A DNA stretch of 17,666 nucleotides from positions 1-17,666 of the forward strand of contig CALGRC010000142.1 in the NCBI GenBank assembly GCA_937959315.1. The letters are read 5' to 3'. Both the position numbers and the translations under genes were made by a program. This document shows, piece by piece, positions 8,083 to 13,723 of the stretch. Numbering within the stretch: the first letter of the stretch is position 1; each line of letters begins with the position of its first letter. Source of the stretch: an uncultured Clostridia bacterium (GTDB taxonomy: Bacteria; Bacillota; Clostridia; UMGS1810). Under the pieces are notes generated by a model. It was not told the DNA's origin. It saw nothing but the letters and a program-made list of their open reading frames with translations, and made no database searches.

Positions 8083-8937
8083 ATGCTCAATCAAATCATA
8101 TCTTATATCGAATTTCTAAAATCAGAATATGGCTTATCCATTTCCATTCACAGCCATATGGGATATTTGTCGGAATATATGTACAAGCTGGCGCCATACA
8201 ACATACACAGCAATCCCTATTGCCTGTTTTTAAAATTAAACCGGGATATCTGGGATATTTGCATTGAGCGGCAGAACAGCCTGTTTTCCATCTGCCGCGA
8301 CAACATGTTTTTTTGCACCTGTTACGCTGGGGTAGGTGAATTTGTTATGCCTATCCTGTGCAATCATACGGTCGTCGGCTGTATCAGCGTCAGCGGGTAC
8401 AAACAAGCCGGCGATACCATTCCCGAACCACTGGCCGCCCTTGCAAAAGACCATTGCGTAAATATGGAAGAATTGTCGCAGGCCTACCATCGCTATTTGG
8501 CCATGCCGCCCCAGCCCAGTTTTATACAAACCGTCATCACTCCGCTGTGCTCCATGTTTGAGCTGCTCTGCCTAAAAGACCAAGTACTTATGCAAAAGTT
8601 GAAAAGCACAACCAGCGATTATATCTACGGCCATATTTTAGAATATCTCAATCTTAACTACGCATCCCGCGTTAAACTGGAAGATATTGAAAAGCTATGC
8701 CACTGCAGCAGCTCTTATATCAGCCATGTTTTTAAAAAGAGGAGTGGATACAGCATCAACGGCTACATGAACCAACTCCGGCTCAAGGAAGCGGAACGGC
8801 TTTTAAAACAAACCAACCTGTCGATTAGTGAAATTGCACTGATGATAGGATATTCCAACTCCAATTACTTCACCAACCTATTTACCAAGCAATTCCATAT
8901 GTCCCCTAAAAAATATCGCAGCCAATATGACAAATAA
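8083..8937 (+). CDS. AraC-family regulator with PocR-like sensor domain
   Basis: From the chosen start the protein has 284 residues. The C-terminal 85 residues are a two-helix-turn-helix AraC DNA-binding domain: LEDIEKLCHCSSSYISHVFK, then RLKEAERLLK, SISEIALMIGYSN, and YFTNLFTKQFHMSPKKYR. The N-terminal part (about 20-110) has the pattern of a PocR-type ligand-binding domain: a C-x10-C spacing, CYAGVGEFVMPI, and VGCISVSGY. It is notably rich in cysteine (47, 60, 71, 78, 80, 93, 100). The reading frame opens at 8017, but no ribosome site precedes that ATG. The ATG at 8083 has AGGCGG nine bases upstream and is preferred, with 8062 as an alternative. It is divergent from the FAD oxidoreductase gene and ends in a shared palindromic terminator. 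It probably activates the divergent gene and perhaps the similar promoter at 12751-12795; the ligand is unknown. Confidence 0.85.
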   Translation: MLNQIISYIEFLKSEYGLSISIHSHMGYLSEYMYKLAPYNIHSNPYCLFLKLNRDIWDICIERQNSLFSICRDNMFFCTCYAGVGEFVMPILCNHTVVGCISVSGYKQAGDTIPEPLAALAKDHCVNMEELSQAYHRYLAMPPQPSFIQTVITPLCSMFELLCLKDQVLMQKLKSTTSDYIYGHILEYLNLNYASRVKLEDIEKLCHCSSSYISHVFKKRSGYSINGYMNQLRLKEAERLLKQTNLSISEIALMIGYSNSNYFTNLFTKQFHMSPKKYRSQYDK

Positions 8938-8951
8938 ACTATAATATAAAA

Positions 8952-8989
8952 AAACAGGCATTGCGCCATATATGGCGCAATGCCTGTTT
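8952..8989. terminator. Bidirectional terminator, 19-bp-arm perfect palindrome
   Basis: The arms AAACAGGCATTGCGCCATA (8952-8970) and their exact complement (8971-8989) meet with no spacer; the central ATAT would form the loop. A-rich sequence lies to the left (8947-8954) and T/A-rich sequence to the right (8987-9000), so each strand has a U-tract. It sits 14 bases after the AraC stop and 13 bases after the stop of the convergent deacetylase gene, so it can end both transcripts. Confidence 0.9.
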
Positions 8990-9002
8990 AAAAATAATTA
9001 GG

Positions 9003-9836
9003 TTATAAAGTAATGGTCTCGCCGCTTTCTATGCCATATTCAGTACCTGCGCTGCAAAAATACAGCTTCCTGCACGTTGGATTGTAAACCCGGGCTTCAT
9101 CCACACCAAAAACCAACGACCGGTATGCCGTGACATAGTCATACACTTCCATGTTGGTTGCATACCAAACCTGCGGGTTTGAACCCACTTTTTCAGAAAA
9201 TTTCTCAATTACATCCCAGTTGTCATCCTGTTCAAATTCATAACTGTGGCCCCACAGATAAAACAGCATGGGATATGCCGTGTCCGGCGCTTCTAGAAAT
9301 TGCTGTGCCAATTCCATCAGCCGGGGATTGTTGTGATGGCAGGTTGCCGGCATCCGGAGCCAGTCGGTGGGAATGGCAAAGCCCTCGGTAGATTCCACTG
9401 TTCTGGCATATGCCACACCCGCATAGGCTAACATTTCAACCAGCGCGTCGCTGTATGTGCCAAACGGGTATGCCATGCCGCGCACCAGCGTGTGAAACAT
9501 GGATTCCAGCGTTTCCCGGTCGCGAAGGATATCCCGCAGGGCAGCCGCACCCGATAACTGCTCCATATGCGCATGGCAAAAACCATGCAGCGCAACCTCG
9601 TGCCCCGATTGGGCATACAAACCCAGGCATTGCTGCCGGGTCATACGCCGGTGAACCTGCCCCTCCGGATACACCGTCCCCTCCGCAGCAAATAACCCGC
9701 TGTTGAGATTGAAAGTGCATTTTAACCCATAGCGGTTTAAGATGGATATCAGCCGCGCATCCTGCTCTACCCCGTCATCATAGCTCAATGTCAGCGCCTT
9801 GGCCTTCCCGCCGGGAAAACGCATATAAATTGCCAT
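9003..9836 (-). CDS. Polysaccharide deacetylase family (CE4, NodB-like) protein
   Basis: The 277-residue protein carries the three classical CE4 motifs. TLSYDDG (residues 16-22) gives catalytic base D20 and metal ligand D21. HGFCHAH (84-90) gives the H-x-x-x-H metal pair H84/H88. R119 with AYPFG (122-126) forms the substrate groove motif. A later FYLWGHSYEFE segment supplies the conserved His near the C-terminal half. The family removes N- or O-acyl groups from carbohydrates in a metal-dependent way. There is no signal peptide or membrane segment, so it probably works inside the cell on a small sugar or glycoside rather than on wall polymer. The start ATG follows AAAGGGGG at seven bases, and a promoter lies at 9873-9901. 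It is convergent to the AraC gene and follows the Gfo/Idh/MocA gene by 111 bases. The substrate is unknown. Confidence 0.88.
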   Translation of the reverse strand: MAIYMRFPGGKAKALTLSYDDGVEQDARLISILNRYGLKCTFNLNSGLFAAEGTVYPEGQVHRRMTRQQCLGLYAQSGHEVALHGFCHAHMEQLSGAAALRDILRDRETLESMFHTLVRGMAYPFGTYSDALVEMLAYAGVAYARTVESTEGFAIPTDWLRMPATCHHNNPRLMELAQQFLEAPDTAYPMLFYLWGHSYEFEQDDNWDVIEKFSEKVGSNPQVWYATNMEVYDYVTAYRSLVFGVDEARVYNPTCRKLYFCSAGTEYGIESGETITL

Positions 9837-9872
9837 TGGTCATCCCCCTTTTATCGTTATCAGATGTTTGAT

Positions 9873-9901
9873 AGTATACCACGCAGCCACAGCAAATGCA
9901 A
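9873..9901 (-). promoter_or_regulatory. Promoter of the CE4 deacetylase gene
   Basis: On the minus strand TTGCAT (plus 9896-9901) is separated by 17 bases from TATACT (plus 9873-9878), 36 bases upstream of the ATG. The sequence around the -10 (plus GATAGTATACC, 9870-9880) matches 9 of 11 bases of the TATAGTATATC element found at 8006-8016. The deacetylase may therefore share regulation with the other two operons. Confidence 0.6.
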
Positions 9902-9947
9902 TCCCATTTCCGCGATCAGCCAAAAGATATCTGTCAGGCGTAAACCA

Positions 9948-11102
9948 TCAATGGGTGCCCCCTACATCCAGCACCTGGTCGTTTTCCGCCTTCACAAAGG
10001 TAGACTGCTTAATTTTTTGCTGTAAAATTTCATAAAACCGGTCTTGGTCCAGCGTCTCCAACTCTACCCAGTCATCCGTCCAGGCAGACAGGTGCAGCCC
10101 GTTGGATATGGTCAGCCCGTAAATGCCCTCCACGCCTGGCGCAATGAGCTCCGCGCCCGTTTCAATGGCATCCATGAAATTGTTTAAAATGCCCACATGC
10201 TGGGTATATTCCCCGCTGACGGGAACCTTGCACTCCCAGCACTCCGGACCGCCAAAGCCGCTCTTCCATTCGGCGTTAAACTGGCGTTCGCCCACCACGT
10301 TGCGGTTGAATACAATGGCGTCGTTTTCCACCACAATCCGGCCATTGTCCCCCGAGATTTCCAGCCGGTTGGTGCCCGGCGTTTCGTGGGTTGCAGTGAC
10401 AAATAGGCCGGTCGCGCCGTTGGCATATTCGGCATAGGCAGTCACATCATCTTCCACCTCAATGTTGCGGTGGGAGCCAAATTTCATAAACGCCCGCACC
10501 CGCGTAGGCATACCTGTTATCCACTGCCACAAATCTAGCTGATGGGGGTCCTGGTTGAGCAGTACGCCGCCGCCCTCCCCCTTCCAGGTTGCACGCCAGG
10601 TACTAGAATCGTAATAGCTCTGCGGACGGTACCAATTGGTAATAATCCAGATAAACCGCTTCATTTCCCCCAATGCGCCGCCCCGCACCAATTCCCGCAC
10701 CTTTTGATACAGCGGGTTGGTGCGCTGGTTGTACATAATCCCAAATACCCTGCCGCTCTTCTGCGCGGCCGCATTCATTTCATGCACCTGCTTGGTATAT
10801 ACGCCGGCCGGTTTTTCCACCATCACATGCCATCCCTTTTCAAACGACCGGATGGCCAGCGGCGGATGGTCATAGTGCGGGGTGGCAATGACAACGGCGT
10901 CGATATCCGCATTTGCAAAAAATGCATCGTCATTGTCGTAAAATACTACGTCTCCGCCCAGTTCCCCCTTGATGGCCTCGTATTTTTGCGGATTGATGTC
11001 ACAGACAGCCGTCAATTTTGCGCGGGGGACTTTCCCTGCGCAAATGTTTTTGGCGTGGCTGCTGCCCATATTCCCAATTCCGATAATCCCGATCTTTACC
11101 AC
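9948..11102 (-). CDS. Gfo/Idh/MocA family NAD(P)-dependent sugar oxidoreductase
   Basis: The protein has 384 residues, within the usual range. The N-terminal Rossmann fold shows VKIGIIGIGNMG (G8-x-G10-x-x-G13) and CDINP at the end of strand 2. Next come ATPHYDHPPLA and the family hallmark EKPAG (E96, K97, P98), whose lysine is catalytic. In the C-terminal domain GGGVLLNQDPHQLDLWQW (about 177-194) provides N183 and H187, the usual catalytic Asp/Asn and His positions. These enzymes oxidise or reduce a hydroxyl of a sugar, inositol or glycoside, often at C3, using NAD(P). The start is GTG, preceded by AAGGAGGGG at a good distance. It is the last gene of a three-gene operon, 13 bases after the isomerase-like gene at 11116. 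The pairing with two TIM-barrel proteins suggests oxidation followed by isomerisation or lysis of the keto-sugar. Confidence 0.92.
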   Translation of the reverse strand: MVKIGIIGIGNMGSSHAKNICAGKVPRAKLTAVCDINPQKYEAIKGELGGDVVFYDNDDAFFANADIDAVVIATPHYDHPPLAIRSFEKGWHVMVEKPAGVYTKQVHEMNAAAQKSGRVFGIMYNQRTNPLYQKVRELVRGGALGEMKRFIWIITNWYRPQSYYDSSTWRATWKGEGGGVLLNQDPHQLDLWQWITGMPTRVRAFMKFGSHRNIEVEDDVTAYAEYANGATGLFVTATHETPGTNRLEISGDNGRIVVENDAIVFNRNVVGERQFNAEWKSGFGGPECWECKVPVSGEYTQHVGILNNFMDAIETGAELIAPGVEGIYGLTISNGLHLSAWTDDWVELETLDQDRFYEILQQKIKQSTFVKAENDQVLDVGGTH

Positions 11103-11115
11103 GACAACCCCTCCT

Positions 11116-11964
11116 TTATATACGCTCTAAAATACCGGTCAGCGCATCCGCCGCCATGCCAAACAGCAGCGCGCCCTTGCTCTTGTCTGGCTTGGATGCA
11201 TCGCATTCCCGTTCCAAGGCGGCAAAGCCTTCAAAATCGGCCAAATGCGGCTCCAGCGACAAAAAGCCGTCAAACCCGCCGCTTTTGAGTGAAGCCAAAA
11301 TATCCGGCACCCGCCCGTCGCCCTGCCCTGCGGGCGTTACGCGGCCATCTGCGAATTTCGCATCCTTGATGTGCAGATAGGCAATATAGGGCTTTAGCAG
11401 CTCATATGCATGCGGATAGGGTTCTACCCCGCACTGGACAAAATTGGCCGGGTCAAAGGTTGCGCGCACATTGGGGCAGTCAAGCAATTGAAGCAGGCGC
11501 AGGCAGCGCTCAGCGTTGTCGCCGTAAATGCCCTTCTCGTTTTCATGCAAAAGCGTCACCCCGCTGCCCTTGGCCGCGTCAACAAACTGCCGCCACCGTT
11601 CCAGCACTGCGTCTTCATATACGTCCGGATTTTCCCCTTTTGGAATAAAAAAGCTGAACATCCGGATATAGCGTGTCTCCATGATATGCGCAATGTCCAG
11701 CACCCGCTTGAATTGCTCCAAATGCGGCGCAAAATCATCTGAAATCCCAATTTTCCCAATGGGCGATCCAACCGCCGACAGCCGGAAGCCCCGCGCGTCC
11801 AGCTGCCGTTTGATGTCCTTGGCTTCCTGCGGTGTACAGTCGCTCAAATTTTTGCCGTTAACCCCCCGCATTTCTATGTAACGGATTCCATATTTGTCCA
11901 AAACATCCATCTGGACTGTCAAATCCATATCAATCTCGTCTGCAAATGCACTAATGGTAAACAT
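11116..11964 (-). CDS. Sugar phosphate isomerase/epimerase-like TIM barrel protein
   Basis: The 282-residue protein belongs to the xylose-isomerase-like (AP_endonuc_2) TIM barrel superfamily. Candidate metal ligands lie at the strand ends: E141 (LLHENE), D171 (ATFDPANF), H198 (YLHIKDA) and E238 (LSLEPHL). D201 of the HIKD motif is also conserved. Family members isomerise or epimerise sugars and keto-acids, and some are dehydratases or C-glycoside lyases, so the reaction here is not fixed. The start ATG follows TAAGGAGGGAACCC, an excellent ribosome site. It lies 11 bases downstream of the paralogous gene at 11976 and 13 bases upstream of the Gfo/Idh/MocA gene, clearly one operon. The two barrel proteins share the fold and motifs but look only distantly related in sequence, so they are probably different steps rather than a recent duplication. 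Confidence 0.88.
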   Translation of the reverse strand: MFTISAFADEIDMDLTVQMDVLDKYGIRYIEMRGVNGKNLSDCTPQEAKDIKRQLDARGFRLSAVGSPIGKIGISDDFAPHLEQFKRVLDIAHIMETRYIRMFSFFIPKGENPDVYEDAVLERWRQFVDAAKGSGVTLLHENEKGIYGDNAERCLRLLQLLDCPNVRATFDPANFVQCGVEPYPHAYELLKPYIAYLHIKDAKFADGRVTPAGQGDGRVPDILASLKSGGFDGFLSLEPHLADFEGFAALERECDASKPDKSKGALLFGMAADALTGILERI

Positions 11965-11975
11965 GGGTTCCCTCC

Positions 11976-12737
11976 TTATGCCTCCAACATCGCCTCAATA
12001 TTTTTCTTACTTACTGCCAGGCAGTCAAACGGGTCACTGCGGCATTCATCCTGCTCAATGACAATGTATTCCACCCCGGTATCGCGCAGGGCGCCAATCA
12101 CAGGCCGGAAATCAAGATTTCCCTCGCCCACCGGCGCAAACTCCTGCTTACCGCCATAGATGGCCATATCCTTGAAATGGATCACCTTCATCCGCCCGGC
12201 AACCCTGCGCACATACGCCGCCGGATCGCCGCCGCCCGCCTGCACCCAATAGGTATCCTGGATAAAACCGAAATTACGGCTGGTGTCCTCTATCAGCATG
12301 TCGATGACCCGGCGCCCGTCAAATTTTTCAAACTCAAAATTATGATTGTGATAACCGAATTTCATACCGTTGGCAGTGAGCTTTTCCACAACCGGCTGCA
12401 TGGCCGCCATAAATGCCTTTGCACCTGCTGCGCTGCCCCGGAATTCCACCGGCATACCGCCAAGCCCCACTGCATCGCAATGCAGCAGCCGGTGCTCAGC
12501 AATCACATTGTCCAAATCATTTACCAGCCTGTCGTACGGTATATGGGTGATACACACATCCAGCCCCAGCGAATGGACAATATCCGCCAGACGATGGGGG
12601 TCAATTTCCCCGTGGCCGGACAGCTGCACCACGTCAAACCCCATTTGCTTGACACGTGTCAGCGTTTTTTCAATATCCTCCGGCGTCTGCATAAAATTGC
12701 GCAGCGTGTAGAGCTGCGCGCCTACCTTGATTGCCAT
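11976..12737 (-). CDS. Sugar phosphate isomerase/epimerase-like TIM barrel protein (first gene of operon)
   Basis: The protein is 253 residues from the chosen start and belongs to the same xylose-isomerase-like barrel superfamily as its neighbour. Visible motifs are VGAQLYTLR (5-13), GYHNHNFEF (128-136, with E135 as likely metal ligand), QDTYWVQAGG (160-169, D161), HFKD (187-190) and VIEQDE (226-231, E228). The HNHxFEF form is typical of members next to Gfo/Idh/MocA dehydrogenases. An ATG also lies nine bases upstream at 12746, but it abuts the AAAGGGGG ribosome site. Counted from the ATG at 12737 the spacing is nine bases, so that start is preferred. It is the promoter-proximal gene of the 9948-12737 operon and divergent from the cupin-AraC gene. 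The substrate is unknown; it may act on the keto-sugar made by the oxidoreductase. Confidence 0.88.
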   Translation of the reverse strand: MAIKVGAQLYTLRNFMQTPEDIEKTLTRVKQMGFDVVQLSGHGEIDPHRLADIVHSLGLDVCITHIPYDRLVNDLDNVIAEHRLLHCDAVGLGGMPVEFRGSAAGAKAFMAAMQPVVEKLTANGMKFGYHNHNFEFEKFDGRRVIDMLIEDTSRNFGFIQDTYWVQAGGGDPAAYVRRVAGRMKVIHFKDMAIYGGKQEFAPVGEGNLDFRPVIGALRDTGVEYIVIEQDECRSDPFDCLAVSKKNIEAMLEA

Positions 12738-12750
12738 ATCTGCCATCCCC

Positions 12751-12795
12751 CTTTACTTTTCTTACAGTATACGATATACTATAAGCAATCTCCTT
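12751..12795 (-). promoter_or_regulatory. Divergent promoter/operator of the isomerase-oxidoreductase operon
   Basis: On the minus strand TATACT (plus 12766-12771) is a -10 candidate without a good -35 at 17 bases. It sits in the inverted repeat AGTATA-CGA-TATACT (plus 12766-12780). The whole 45-base stretch aligns without gaps to 7989-8033 (31 identical by eye), including identical AAAAGTAAAG-type downstream ends and an AAGG-x-G-x-TTG upstream edge. An activator site for one or both AraC proteins is the likeliest reading. Confidence 0.5.
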
Positions 12796-12846
12796 GCATA
12801 AATTTTCTAAAATATTGCAAAAATTATCCGATTGGAGCAGAGCCCT

Positions 12847-13689
12847 ATGCTAGATTTTCAAAAATTTTCCTGTACACGCAGCTGGTCGCCCTACGGCACC
12901 AATGCCGATTTCCACCTGCACGACCATTTTGAGCTGTATTTTTTTATTTCCGGCGACGTAGACTATTTTGTAGAACGGGTCAAATACCGCCTGTCCTTTG
13001 GCGATGTGCTCATCTTTAACAATACCGAGCTGCACAAGCCCACCTTCCGCAGCCAATCGCCATATGAACGCATAGTGCTAAACTTTGATGCGGCGTTTGC
13101 TGCCCAGTTTTCCCCGCCCGATTTGGATTTGACCGCCTGCTTTACCCAGCGCCGGCGCGGGGAGGGCAACCTCATCCGGATGGACACCACGCATACCCGG
13201 GAGCTTTTTGACCTGCTCCGGCGGCTCAGTACGCTGCAAACTGGACAGGCCGCTGGAACCGGCGCCGTCCGGCTGGCTGTTTTTTTAGAAATCCTTGTAC
13301 TGGTAGGGCGCGCATTTCAAAACTGCGAAATCCAAGCGGCCGTTGACAGCCACCCGCTCTCGGGCGTAATGGAATACATCGACCAGAACCTTTCTGCCGA
13401 CCTGGGGCTGGACACGCTGGCGGCTCAGTTTTATTTAAGCAAAACCTATCTGTGCCGGCTATTTAAAAAATATACCGGCGCCACCATCCACAGCTATATC
13501 CTCGGCAAGCGGATATCCAAAGCCAAACGGCTGCTGCTGGCAGGCGAAAACGTCACCGCCGCCTGCCACGGCGCAGGCTTTAACGATTATGCCAATTTTA
13601 TCCGTACCTTCAAACGGTTTACCGGCCTGCCGCCCGGCGTATTTAAAAAAGAAGGGGAAATGGTTGCAAACAGCGGCAACACATGGTAA
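12847..13689 (+). CDS. AraC-family regulator with N-terminal cupin domain
   Basis: From the chosen start the protein has 280 residues. The N-terminal 70 or so form the AraC-type cupin: FHLHDHFELYFF (H23, H25, H27, E29), then SGDVDYFV, YRLSFGDVLIFN and ELHKP. The C-terminal 95 residues are the double helix-turn-helix: LGLDTLAAQFYLSKTYLCRLF, KRISKAKRLLLAG, VTAACHGAGFNDYANFIRTF and FTGLPPGVFKK. Such regulators sense a sugar or oligosaccharide. A TTG at 12832 opens the frame, but TTGGAG there is better read as the ribosome site of the ATG at 12847, at a spacing of nine bases. It is divergent from the isomerase/oxidoreductase operon, which it probably controls. The glycosyltransferase-CsaB gene follows at 34 bases, so the two may be co-transcribed. 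Confidence 0.88.
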   Translation: MLDFQKFSCTRSWSPYGTNADFHLHDHFELYFFISGDVDYFVERVKYRLSFGDVLIFNNTELHKPTFRSQSPYERIVLNFDAAFAAQFSPPDLDLTACFTQRRRGEGNLIRMDTTHTRELFDLLRRLSTLQTGQAAGTGAVRLAVFLEILVLVGRAFQNCEIQAAVDSHPLSGVMEYIDQNLSADLGLDTLAAQFYLSKTYLCRLFKKYTGATIHSYILGKRISKAKRLLLAGENVTAACHGAGFNDYANFIRTFKRFTGLPPGVFKKEGEMVANSGNTW

Positions 13690-13723
13690 ACTAATACCAA
13701 CAAAGGACAAGGGAGCGGTTGCA

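Noticed and set aside
8952..8989. The perfect palindrome considered as an operator or attachment site.
   Set aside because: Its place between two convergent stops, GC-rich stem and flanking A and T runs make a bidirectional terminator the simpler explanation.
12177..12932. Plus-strand open frame of 251 codons opposite the first isomerase-like gene.
   Set aside because: It is antisense shadow coding that also crosses the divergent promoter; no family resemblance.
13589..13723. N-terminal extension of 45 residues on the GT-CsaB protein.
   Set aside because: It overlaps the AraC coding region in another frame and has no ribosome site. The TTG at 13724 has GGGAG at eight bases and begins the standard fold.
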